This document shows positions 37,258 to 47,681 of a DNA stretch of 64,000 bases, one piece after another. Positions within the stretch are counted from its first letter, which is position 1; each line of letters starts with the position of its first letter. Under the pieces are notes generated by a model. The model was not told the origin of the DNA. It was given only the letters and a program-made list of their open reading frames with translations, and did no database searches. Origin of the DNA: Plantago ovata (taxonomy: Eukaryota > Streptophyta > Magnoliopsida > Lamiales > Plantaginaceae); the NCBI GenBank assembly GCA_028274465.1, contig CM051456.1, positions 116,576,880-116,640,879 on the forward strand, given 5' to 3'. A program made the translations under genes and the position numbers.

Positions 37258-37599
37258 TATTCGATCGACAATATTTGCTTATATTAAAAAATGTAAACTA
37301 CATGCAAAATTTATTCTAAATTAGCAAAATGAGCTAAAATATGGCATTAATTCTATATTTTATGGTGGAAATAATAATTTTTCCAATCAGAACTTTATAG
37401 TTCCATGAAAATATGTTGGATTAATGTGTTAAAGTTTAAATTTAAGTGGTGTTATTTGTAAGAACCTAAAAATATATAGCTACTAATAATTTTTTTTGTT
37501 GTAAATGGGTGTGGTTGGAGCCACAGGTAGTACATATACTACCTCCGCCCCTGACTTCTTAAGCTATAAGGTGCATTTTATGGGATTCTTGTCCATGTA

Positions 37600-38120
37600 T
37601 TTAGAGTTATAAGATGGTAAAGAACTAGTGTAGGAATAAGAGTAGGTAGTTAAATTTGCATTGAGCCACTGGACATAATGATACGTGCGACCGGGGCTCT
37701 TAACGAGCCGACTTGATTCGAGCTTTGGCTTTCTATCGATCAATGATCGTGAGAATGTTAGGTATGCCCGTGATTGACGATCATTATAAAATCGAGCTCA
37801 TGTTGAACTCGTCAAGAATTCAAATTGCTCGTGAGCTGCTCGGAAAGCTTGACTCGTGTTTACTCGCGAGAGCACGAAAATAAGTTCATTTGCCGTAACA
37901 ATTTACACAATTATGTAAGAGAAAAATAGATTGATAGGGTTGAAATGAGATCTAGGTTAAAATTGACTTTTTTCAAATATTTATAATCATAAATATTTAT
38001 GAAATTATTTATTTCTCGTGAGTTTCCATCATATTTTCAAGGTGATCAATTCAAGTTAAAAATGTGATGATCGTGCTCGCATTGACCGATATGAGCTTTT
38101 TCACGACCGACTTGATTTCC
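37600..38120. other. Intergenic, possible hAT remnant
   Basis: About 37690-38120 has GAGCTC/CGAGCC-type words on both sides (CGAGCCGACTTGATTCGAGC and CACGACCGACTTGATTTCC), suggesting an old hAT-like body. No exact ends found. Confidence 0.3.
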
Positions 38121-38123
38121 TAA

Positions 38124-39119
38124 GGCTCTGTTTGATTCACCTGAAACTTTCTGAACTGAAGTGAATTGAACTTAATAAATATGAACTGAACTGAACTTAC
38201 TTAATTTGCATAGGGATGGCAGTTTGGGCTACCCGGTCCGGACCCGACCCAATATACCGGGCCCAGACCCGATCATTACTGGCCCATGGGCCGAGCTTGG
38301 GCTTCTAGCTAGGCCCATGGGCCAGGCCCGGGCCTAACATCTTGGCCCGAACCCGGCCCGACCAGTGAATATATATATGTTTAATATTTTTATATATGTA
38401 AATACGTATATATATCTATTGCATTTATAATATTTATACATTTCTATTACTAAATGATGTTGTACTTTATACATTTGTAATACTTTTCTATATTTATAAG
38501 ATTTCAAGTGATATGCAATCATTTTATATACTATATTTTTTTGTATATTTATATAATTTATAAAGTAATTTAATATTAACTAATTGAATATGTCAAATAA
38601 GGATGTTCATGATAAATTTTAAATGATATAAAGTGATATCAAAATATTTGATCTCAAGCAAAAAGATATAAATTAAATAGATTCATCATTCTACAAATAC
38701 TACACTAGTACATAACTACAAAAAAAGAAAAAGCATTTTGAATACTAAATAAATGAAAAAAAAATCAAAATATTAAAGCCCGGCCCCGACCCGGCCCATG
38801 ACGAGCCCGCGCTTGGGCATATTGTTCAGGCCCGACCCGGGCCATGGGCCGGACCTGGGCTTGGTGCTACTCTTCCCGGGCCCGACCGGGCCTTTGAAAG
38901 TATGGCCCGGCTCGGCCCATTGCCATCCCTAATTGCACTGAAGTGAACTGAACTTATTTGAAGTATACCTTTTAACTAAGCACACATGAACTGAACTGAA
39001 TTTATCTGAACTGAACCGAACTTAATTGTTATGAACTGAACAGAACTAAACTCAATAAATCTGAAATTGATTTGAACTGAACTTATTCAAATTGAAATTA
39101 AAGTGAAATGAATAGAACC
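38124..39119. mobile_element. CTGAA-pentamer Tourist-like MITE interrupted by hAT
   Basis: Left GGCTCTGTTTGATTCACCTG and inverted right GGTTCTATTCATTTCACTTT ends with TAA on both sides (38121-38123 and 39120-39122). The two arms are CTGAACTGAA-rich (38150-38205 and 38935-39110). An hAT element of 721 bp (38211-38931) separates them. Confidence 0.75.
38211..38931. mobile_element. hAT-like element with GGCCCGGG-rich ends
   Basis: Ends TAGGGATGGCA and TGCCATCCCTA are perfect inverted repeats. The next 100 bp on both sides is GGCCC/GGGCC-rich, for example CCCGACCCGG, in sharp contrast to an AT-rich centre. Flanks AATTTGCA and AATTGCA fit an 8-bp duplication with a later one-base change. Confidence 0.8.
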
Positions 39120-39122
39120 TAA

Positions 39123-39510
39123 GAGCACTAGTTACAGGAGTCCTAAAACATCTCCCTATCCTATATTTAGGATGAAATTGAAAGAATGGTGTCAAAAATC
39201 AACAATCCCAGGACTCTTCAATTCATTGAGCCCACATAAATATAATCCTAAATTTGAAACTCCCAAAAAAACTTCCTACATTTTAGTACTCATTTGTCCC
39301 TCCCTATTTATTTCATATCTATGTGGCACCACATATACCCTCCATGTGTCCTTTTTCATCACTAAAATTCTTCATGTGTCATTTTTCACCACTAAAACAT
39401 GAATAATATAAGACCTCTAATTATCATATTTGTAGTTGATATCCTAAATATTTATAAGGAACTATTTAGGAATAATATTTAGGGAAATATTATGGATATC
39501 CAATAGGCTC
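39123..39510. mobile_element. Tourist-like MITE (PIF/Harbinger)
   Basis: Begins GAGCACTAGTTACAGGAG and ends ATATCCAATAGGCTC. TAA flanks both sides (39120-39122 and 39511-39513). Ends are weakly complementary; palindromic AGGAAT/ATTTAGGA words sit near the right end. It shares its left TAA with the neighbouring MITE. Confidence 0.65.
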
Positions 39511-39513
39511 TAA

Positions 39514-40410
39514 CACCCTTTTTATCCCAACGTACAAAAGTACATGTGTTAGTGATCAGTCTTAAAGAATTAAAAATAAAAATGCTAGTAGTTTGCTAAA
39601 TCACGTATTACCACAAGTGCAATAAAATTTGTAATGTGGTTCTCATAAAAATGGAGTTTGCCAAGAAGTAGAATGAGTACACTACTGCGCGACTTAGCTT
39701 CGAATTCAATGTGTTGCCTTGACGCCCACTTAAGCTTCATCTAATGAGGTCAGCGATGACGATTATACTCATCATTCTTCTTTGCATCTTAAAATACACT
39801 TTTAGAAATGTGGTAAAATAATTCCAACAATAATTTATACTACTATACTTGCTAGTTGCTACTATAAAATAACCACATACGGAGTATACTACTGTATATA
39901 AATATCCTGTGGAACCGTAAATATATTCTCCATTAATCATACCATTCCCAATTAATATGATTAACCCGATACCCACAAATTAATTCCATTTACAAAAGTA
40001 TAATTATAGTACAAGTTGTATTATTATTACTGTATTATTTTACAATTCAAACAGATCATGGTTTTGTTTAGTCTGTACTCTACATTATTATGTTTTGAGC
40101 TGCTTGTTTTATTGCCTGTAAAGAAGTCACAAAACCTCCATAGTTCTAGGACCATTTACTATGTTGAGTAAGTTGGCAAATAATTGGAGGGTTTTATTAA
40201 ATTGACCCCATTTCAAACGGCGGTTTTGGGTCCATTTTAGGAAACTCTCAGACATTACCCAATTCCATGTGCCCGCCCCTGTGTTTTGTCACAAATTAAA
40301 CACCTTTATACCATTGCGTTTGTGTCCTACTTTTAGGATCTTTAAAATATTGGTTCATTGATTTTTTATACCCTCTTATCGTCCCTAATAACGAAATGAA
40401 CTACCTTAGC
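39514..40410. other. Intergenic, no gene seen
   Basis: AT-rich; 40190-40330 contains CCCATTTCAAACGGCGGTTT but no gene or clear repeat ends. Confidence 0.45.
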
Positions 40411-41015
40411 TTATCAATTATATTTTAGTCCAAAGTCAACAAAAATTCACTATTCCAAAATTGAATTTTGATGAAACCAAACAAACCTTAGTGTTTTCAA
40501 ATAAAAAGATAAAGAATTAAAAGAAAAACTAAGTAAAATACTAAAATAATAAAATAAATTTAAAGAAAAAAACTTAACTAAAATAAAAAAAAAATCATCT
40601 TCATCATCCCCAAAGCTTCAATACCATAATTTTTTCCGGTACCGGGGCTCCAGCGCCGAAAACGGTGGAGCAAGCTGCTCCACCACCATTAACGGTGCAG
40701 AAAGCAGCTTGCTCCACCACCAGATCGGTGGAGCAACAGCTCCACCATTGCTCAACCGTTACTGGCACCGGAGCTCCGATACCGAAATTTTCCAGTACCA
40801 AAGCTTTAGCGAAAAAGAAGATGGATGGATCTTGTTAAATATTTAATTTTTATTTTATTTTATAAGTCTATTTAGATTTTTTAAATCTTTAAATTAATTT
40901 TTTGATTGAAAATATTTATTTTTATTAAGTCATGTTTGGTTGGAAGGTGTTTAAGTGTTGGTCAATTCAAATGGACTAAAATGTAATTGGGTTTGGACTA
41001 AAATGTAATTGATAA
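40411..41015. mobile_element. Non-autonomous MULE-like element with ~200-bp palindrome
   Basis: The 24-bp inverted ends (left TTATCAATTATATTTTAGTC..., right inverted TTATCAATTACATTTTAGTC...) differ at one base. A second copy of the terminal word lies just inside the right end (TTGGACTAAAATGTAATTG). The terminus matches the element at 1157-2035. About 40610-40810 is a large imperfect hairpin with arms at GGTGGAGCA and TGCTCCACC (40664-40684) and outer pairs ACCGGGGCTCC / GGAGCTCCG. The duplication is not resolved. Confidence 0.75.
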
Positions 41016-41455
41016 CACAAGAGGGTCCTTTATGAGAAAGACCTTCATAGTGAGCCCTTACAATCAATTTTCTCTAGAATATTTGTCAGTTGATTTCAAT
41101 CTTACAACCCTTTCAGTTTTTATCCACAAAATCCTAATGATGCATGTATTGGTACTTGAATTCGAACCATGCGATAAGGGTAGCCCAAGATTTGAAGTTG
41201 GGGAGGGAGTATTAAAAAAATTGATGATATTACATATATATAAAATTTACTACCAAAGTTTTAGTCCCACCACTGATTTCTACCAACATAAAATCTATCA
41301 TAAGTACAATAATTCATCTTATACTTTTGGCTATGTTTCTTCTTATCTGAAAAACGATGTATTTATTTCATTTTAAATCAGTTCGAAATTATTAAATTTA
41401 GTTCAATTCATATTTGTTTAATGATTTTTTAGATTACACCTTAAACAAAACTGTT

Positions 41456-42235
41456 CTTGGATGCTTAAGAGTATTCTGAAGTTGCGAGACTATGTGAATA
41501 GCAACCAAGTGTGGGTTGGTTTGAGTCCCGTGCAGAAATTCCGCACCAGGATGCTTTATCATGAGATAAGGGGCGACAAACCACCAGTGGAATGGAGGAA
41601 AATGTTTTACAGAAACAGGGCCAGACCACGTGCTCTGTTTATCATGTGGCTTTGTACGTGTACAGGGGAGATTGGGGACCAAAGATAGGTTGACAAAACT
41701 TGGCATCCCAAATGATAGTGAGTGCGTATTCTGCCAACAGGGGAAACTGCGAGACATTTGTTTTTCGACTACCTATACACATGGAGAATATGGGAGGAGA
41801 TCTTGCAGTGGTTGAACATCAAGCCTACTGTTGTTGCTGCCCCGTTCCATGAGCTGCCATGGATAATTCGACAAACAAAGGAGGATGGGAGGCGTGCCAG
41901 ACTGTTAAAAGTTCAGCTGCTGAAATTGTCTACGCCATCTGGTCCCTCCGCAATCAGAGAATTTTCAGCCCTGGGCTCGACCGGGATATGCCTGTAACGG
42001 AGAGAATCAAGTTGGTGATAATGGAGCGTCTATCATTGAGTAAACGACTACATGAAACTGTACACATACTGCGACTCCAACAGTAGTACGCCTGCTGCTT
42101 GCCGTTTTTTTTTTCTTTTGCTAAATTATGTTGTTTAGGGTGATACTTTGTTATGTGTGTGTGTTTTTGCGCTGCTCTAGCCTGGATCATGATATCGGCT
42201 TATGTTTAGAACGGTTTTTTGATAATAGAAAGTGC
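41456..42235 (+). mobile_element. LINE 3' fragment with zf-RVT domain
   Basis: Several plus-strand frames together resemble the region after RT in plant LINEs: VQKFRTRMLYHEIRGDKPPV, RLTKLGIPNDSECVFCQQG (the zinc-binding CxxC block), HLFFDYLYTWRIWEEIL, and YAIWSLRNQRIF, then a stop at 42086 and a T-rich 3' UTR to about 42230. Frame changes separate the pieces, and the front is truncated at about 41456. CTGTTCTTGG (41450) and GTGCTCTTGG (42232) may be a worn target duplication. No RNase H follows. Confidence 0.82.
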
Positions 42236-42239
42236 TCTT

Positions 42240-42915
42240 GGTTCCAAAAATATATTTTCATACGAAAATAACAGATATTCTTGAAGATAAACATTTAAGT
42301 AAGGTATATCAAGAAGAAGATGTCGAGCTAGGTGGTAATTTCAGCTGAATGGAGTTATTTGTTTGCTCTAACTCGAGCATATTGCTAATAAATTGATCAC
42401 ATAATATCATACAATACACCTTCTATTGCACCTCTTTGCATATAGAACCTACTTGTTCCCAGAATTACATCCAACCCCACAAGTCGGATTTTATTTGACC
42501 GGCCAAAAACTCAAAATTCCGTTTGGGCAAAACAAACAAGCCCTTAGCTCTTTTTTTTTTCCTTCTATTTCTTTTTATTCTTTTTCCTTTTTCTTTTATA
42601 ATTTTCATATTCTTTTTTCTATCTTCTTCTTCCTCATCTCCGGTGATGTATGTGACAGCTCCAAATCGTTGAAAAAAAAGTGATATATGTAATGTACACT
42701 AAATTGATACATAATAAATGATTTGGAATATATGTATGGGTCACGCTCGAAGTGTTAACTTCATTTGAGAAGGAGTGAAAAGATCGAAAACAACCAACAT
42801 CAATCACTTAAAGCAATGATCGAGTTATAATGAACACTAACCTGTACAAATTAAAGGGAGGCCGACGAATTTGAGATCCAATGTGAATGAAACTAGTAAA
42901 AAACTAGTGCAAAGC
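42240..42915. other. Intergenic, pyrimidine-rich tract
   Basis: A T/C-rich tract lies at 42549-42640. No gene seen. Confidence 0.5.
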
Positions 42916-42919
42916 TCTA

Positions 42920-43268
42920 CTATACCTTTTCATCGAGCTCGGAAAAACTGAACGGTTCATGAGAATATAGGTAATTTATTTAAACTACTTGCTTACATTC
43001 GTTTATTGATATAGGGTGGAGGAGTGTGGTCCGAGGTAGTCGGAGTCTTCCGAACTTAGAGCGAGTTAGATTATTGTTTCCATCTTGTTCAGGAGAAACT
43101 CGTCGCTTGATGAAACTATAGAGAATTTATTTTAAACTACTTGATCTTTGTTCGCCTTTTGAGTGTAAGGCGAGGAATGAACTATACTTTTCATCTCGAT
43201 CGAAAAACCTGCGTTTGATGAAAATATAGGTAATTTATTTTAAACTACCCACTTTACACTCGTTCGCT
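42920..43268 (+). repeat. Three dispersed-tandem units with TTTAAACTACTTG core
   Basis: Units centred at about 42970, 43130 and 43230 share TTTTCATC(T)CGATCGAAAA, TTGATGAAAATATAGG and AATTTATTTTAAACTAC followed by C/T and TTTG/TTTACNTTCG. The spacing is about 100-160 bp. The same unit is at 29.7 and 30.8 kb. Confidence 0.65.
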
Positions 43269-43269
43269 C

Positions 43270-43620
43270 CGGGTTGGTTTTTCGCCTTGTTATGGTCCCG
43301 CTTTGGAAGTTTTTCCTGGTCAACTAGAGCTTACTTTCAACTTTGGAGCCACTGCTATCGTTTCCTCCCCATTGCTCATTTTCTCCTGGATTGGCTTGGC
43401 TGTTGCTTGGCTCTGGGTGTAGACTACTACTGGTGTTGGCTTTGTACTAGTTGGTTAGGTAGTAAGTCAGGACTCAGGAGTGTTTTTTTTTGGTTTTGTT
43501 TCTTAGTTCGTTGGTTTGGTTGATTCCCGTTAGACTCTCACTTTGTACTTTTTTACTTTTTATTTAGCATTTCTTGTACTCTTTTATTATATTATAATTT
43601 TAGTTGTTAAAAAAAAAAGA
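43270..43620 (+). mobile_element. LINE-like 3' UTR with A tail
   Basis: T/G-rich non-coding sequence ends TTTTAGTTGTTAAAAAAAAA at about 43613. It directly follows the recurring units, as at 30.9-31.2 kb. No coding block. Confidence 0.4.
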
Positions 43621-44589
43621 CCTAGTGCGAAGGTAAGACATGAAGTATTGGTTACTGTACGGATTTCGATCCCTACTGGTCCGTCCATATTGTGAATTAC
43701 GTCTTCTCCGTACAAAATATTTAGTTCAATTAAATTAACTTTAAATCAATTTATTTCAGATAAATCAAGTTCTGTTTAATTATTTTTTTTATAATAATTA
43801 TTAATACGCATATGTCCAATTTAAATTAGTTTAGTTTTGTTCAGACCAAAAATAAATAATTTAACTTTAATTGACATAAACATTGTTGAATCTTACAACA
43901 CTCGAGCGTGTATTTGTTGATCATAATTTTACTATAGCCCTTTAGAATTCATTGTTAAAAAAATAAACATTATTTCTTTCTCTTTTTCTTTTTACTATAG
44001 CCCTTTACAATTCATCTACCAATAAATGTGTACTTGTTGATCATAATTTTATTTAAATAATATTATCAACTATGCAAATGAAGAGAGAAAAGCATGATCT
44101 CCAAATCACGTTGAAAAACGTTGAAGATGTAGATGTTGTTCTCATTATTTTCCTTTCTTCCCATAATCTAAAACATGGAAGACATGGTGTTAGATGTGAA
44201 AATTGCGTGGCACACGCATAACACCCGGAGTGGCTAAGGGGCGTGACTAGTGTATCTCCACACACAGGAAATAGGATTTATGCATAGAGCCCATAATCTA
44301 TGTTTTCGGCGGGTTTAATATAACTAGTATATCTAATAGACATTTATTTAAGAAATACGAAATATATGCGTAGAGTTCACTATCAGTACTTCGGATAGGT
44401 GTATTAGTTACACCCGTCCCTCAATATGATTTTTCAAAGGATAAACTGCAAACTAAAACGTAAAAATTCAACTCGCATTCAAAGACTCGATGGAAAACCA
44501 GCAATTGGTTTACTCTTGTTGCTAGTTGTCATCCTATCCTATGGCAAGGTGATAGAAAATGTAGCAATCCCATAACAAAATTACACACA
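43621..44589. other. Intergenic upstream of the phosphatase gene
   Basis: 43735-43860 contains degraded TTCAG-like words. An 80-bp direct repeat-like stretch (CTATAGCCCTTTA...TTGTTGATCATAATTTTA) occurs at about 43915-43945 and 43995-44050. No gene seen. Confidence 0.45.
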
Positions 44590-44599
44590 GAGGCCCCAA

Positions 44600-44890
44600 T
44601 GGTGCACCACGTGGCAGAAGCCCACAGCAATATCATAAACAAGCCCCTCTCCTAGTTATCTCTCACGTGGGAAAACACCGAGGTGGCGGAAAGCGGTGGC
44701 TCTCCCGACGGGGAGAGGCGGCCACACACGGTGGTGTGTTTTTATCAAATGGGCCCCCATGTGAAAGAGGATAGTGGAACCCTCCTCAGGATTTTCATAG
44801 TGGGCCCAACTAAACCGACGGGGTGGCCCACGAAGAATAAGGGCATAGTCTCGTCTCGTCCGTTTGTGTGTCATTGCGACTATAAAAATA
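44600..44890 (+). promoter_or_regulatory. Promoter of the trehalose-6-phosphate phosphatase gene
   Basis: Two G-box/ABRE cores CACGTG lie at 44608-44613 (in CCACGTGGCA) and 44664-44669. TGGGCC/GGCCCA site-II-type words lie at about 44750, 44801 and 44825. A TATA box (TATAAAAATA) is at 44881. Transcription is expected about 30 bp later. G-boxes suggest ABA, light or bHLH/bZIP control; this is inferred from motifs only. Confidence 0.6.
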
Positions 44891-45102
44891 ACCCAGGCTG
44901 CCACAAATCCTTCTCACTCACCACCACAACACTCCTACTTTCACCCATTCTCTTCTTCTTCCTCTCTGCCAAGATCTTTGCTTCTTCTGCAACTGGTCCT
45001 TTTACGTCCCATCTTTATAACTTTTGCCCCATAATCAAGTTTTCTTTTGCATTTCCGTCCCGCATTTAACCTGCCAGCACCTAAATTCTGCCTCTGTTTT
45101 AG

Positions 45103-45220
45103 GTAAAAGAAAATAAAATAAAATAACTGCGACCCTGGACTAAATTTCAGATTTTGTGACCTGGGTTGAGACTGGAACACATTCTAACGAAGGGAAATCG
45201 TATCTTTTTTGGTGTTTTAG
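45103..45220 (+). other. Probable 5'-UTR intron
   Basis: GTTTTAG|GTAAAAG donor at 45103 and TTGGTGTTTTAG| acceptor ending at 45220, just before GTGACGAAATA and the start codon. The enclosed 118 bp are AT-rich. Leader introns are common in plant genes of this family. Inferred from splice signals only. Confidence 0.5.
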
Positions 45221-45231
45221 GTGACGAAATA

Positions 45232-47681
45232 ATGACGAATCAGAATGTGGTGGCGGTGGCTGATACCAACCTGGCGATAAAGACGGCGGTTTCTACGGCG
45301 GCGGCGGCGACGCCTAAACCACCGCCTGTTCCGGGGAATTACATCACCATATCCAAGAAGAAACTGCTGCAGAATCTTGAAATCAACAGCGCCGCCCCGA
45401 GAATGAACTCTTGGGTGGACTCCATGAGAGCCTCTTCTCCAACTCATGCCAAATCTTCTATTCTCCCTGATGACCAGGACTCTTGGATGGTAAAAATAGA
45501 TTCCCCTTTTTTATCTGCTTTTCAGTTTTGAGTTTTTTACCTTTAATGGAAATAACTTGAAAGTAGCTGCATTTAGTATTACTTTTATATCTGTACATAA
45601 ATGAGTAATTTTTTCTATCTACATGTTATGTATGTGCACACAGATTTGGCCTTCTTGGACTCTATACTATAACCATCATACACGTGTGTATTTACTACTA
45701 CTACTACTTTTCAATTTTGTTAAAAAGAAATTGGAAATTCAGTTGGTGTTATACTATATATTGATTGATAAGTAGTGAAATGACGTGGGAATAAGTATGT
45801 ATGTATATTTATTGATGTGGTTATGAAAATGTGACTACTACAGATGAAGCATCCATCAGCTCTTGACATGTTTGAGCAAATAACAAGTGCTTCAAAGGGA
45901 AAGCAGATTGTTATGTTTCTGGACTATGATGGCACACTATCACCCATTGTTGATGATCCTGACCGTGCCTTTATGTCTGACTCGGTTAGTAATCCTTATC
46001 CATCTTCCTTTTCTTTGGTAAAGTTATTACCTAGACCCTGTTTCTTATATAGTTTTGTAATTTTTTCAGATGAGAGCTACTGTTAGGAAGCTGGCTAGAT
46101 ATTTTCCTACTGCTATTGTGAGTGGCAGATGCAGAGACAAGGTAAATTATTTATTTTTACCTCCTCAAGATTGATTGTACTAGTACTAAATACAGTAATT
46201 TATTTTTATTTTACCTGCTTATGATGTTTTTTACTGATAATGTTTTGTACTGTGCGTATGAATACAGGTTTACAACTTTGTCCGCTTAGCAGAGCTGTAT
46301 TATGCTGGAAGCCATGGTATGGACATACAAGGTCCATCTAAAGGCTCCAAGTATAAGAAAGTGAGTTTCTTTTTCACTTCTACTATTTTTTTTTTTTTCC
46401 CTGATTTCTTTTTTGTATATTTACTAAACCATGTATATGAATGAATGAATGATTGGCAGGGAGCTGAATCTGTTCTGTTCCAGCCTGCTAGTGAGTTTCT
46501 TCCCATGATTGATGAGGTACTTGTCAACTCTTTCACCAATTATACTAAGCACCCTGATTCTGTCCAAATAGTCATGTTTTGACAATGATTTTGTCTTTTT
46601 TTAACAAATTTTCAGGTGTTTAAGTCTCTGTTGGAGGTGACAAAGTCTACTCCTGGTGCAAGGGTGGAGAATAACAAGTTCTGTTTATCAGTACATTTTC
46701 GCTGCGTGGATGAGAAGGTATTATTATACATGAGTTTAATTTAATCACTTATTCTTTCATTTTGCATCCTTAATGCGTGTTCGGTGCTAATTATTATCTT
46801 AAGTAGTGGCTAATGGCTCTACCAGATTATTATTTCAATGATAACATGGGGGGCCTAGTTTACTTTCTTGATGAAATCTTGAATTAATAATTATCAACTT
46901 AAAAGTTGCTGATTTGATTCCTTATTGGTATCAAATTGTAGAAATGGAGTGAACTAGCCAAGCAAGTTGGGTCCGTCTTGGAAAAATACCCTGACCTTCG
47001 ATTGAGCCAAGGGAGAAAGGTGTGTTTAGTAGATGAATATTCCTCTTTTTTTAGTTTTCAAGTCATCGTTCTTTTTATAATAAATATATCGTATAGTGCA
47101 AGTTTAGAGGTGTTTGATGTAGTAGTTCTGGTGTGAGTGCAGGTTCTGGAAATCCGCCCTACTATTAAATGGGACAAAGGCAAGGCTCTTGAATTTTTGT
47201 TGGAGTCTCTTGGTGAGTTCTCTTTGTTCAGTTATTTTGGTCCCCATGTCTACATATATCAAAACATTATTTGATCTCTAACTGTTTGTGTTTGTTTTCA
47301 TCTTTCACAGGTTACGCTAACTGCACTGATGTGTTTCCGATTTACATTGGAGATGATCGAACTGATGAAGATGCTTTTAAGGTTCTAAGAGAGAGAGATC
47401 AAGGATTCGGGATTCTTGTTTCCAAGGCTCCAAAAGACACAAATGCTTCCTACTCTTTGCAAGAACCATCTGAGGTATATTGATATGGATATTGAACAAT
47501 TAGATCCTTGTATATGAGTCTGCTTAATCATGTCTTGTTCGCTGATAAACGTAATTGTGTATCGTGTTCTTAGGTGATGGCATTTCTGCGGCGTATGGTA
47601 GAGTGGAAGAAGTTGTCGTTGCGGAGGCAGTTCAGGATGAGAAAGAGGCTTGAGGAGTTCAAGATGTCTTTGCCTAACTAA
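45232..47681 (+). CDS. TPP: Trehalose-6-phosphate phosphatase, ten coding exons
   Basis: Removes phosphate from trehalose 6-phosphate, the second step of plant trehalose synthesis, and so controls a sugar-signalling metabolite. Exons: 45232-45489, 45844-45984, 46070-46141, 46268-46360, 46460-46516, 46616-46717, 46942-47019, 47143-47212, 47311-47474, 47574-47681. All introns are GT-AG and phases agree, giving 380 residues, normal for plant stand-alone TPPs without a TPS domain. HAD motifs are all present: [10 protein letters not shown] with Asp113 and Asp115, IVSGR (Ser151), the lysine region WDKGKALEF (276-284) and [10 protein letters not shown] (304-313). The N-terminal 85 residues are low-complexity (Ala/Thr/Pro) with KKKLLQNLE and [12 protein letters not shown], typical of the family's variable front; SWMMKHPSAL crosses the first splice. 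The C-terminus is basic ([13 protein letters not shown]). The ATG is the first in its frame after a likely leader intron. It looks intact. Confidence 0.97.

Larger units (their letters stand above)
36027..37553. mobile_element. hAT-like element containing (AT)n and (AC)n tracts
   Basis: The left end CAGGGCGGAGCC and right end CTCCGCCCCTG are inverted. They are flanked by ACTTCTTAA on both sides (36018-36026 and 37554-37562), an 8-9 bp duplication. Inside, ATACATACTAGGAACCGCTT occurs at about 36098 and 36240 around a long (AT)n tract. A word AATCACGCCAAC...ATTCGAACC recurs three times near 36870-37030. No transposase. Confidence 0.82.

Noticed and set aside
45217-45447. Minus-strand open frame over TPP exon 1 with Arg-rich stretch
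   Set aside because: It is the complement of the Ala/Thr/Pro-rich coding sequence; the plus-strand exon is certain.
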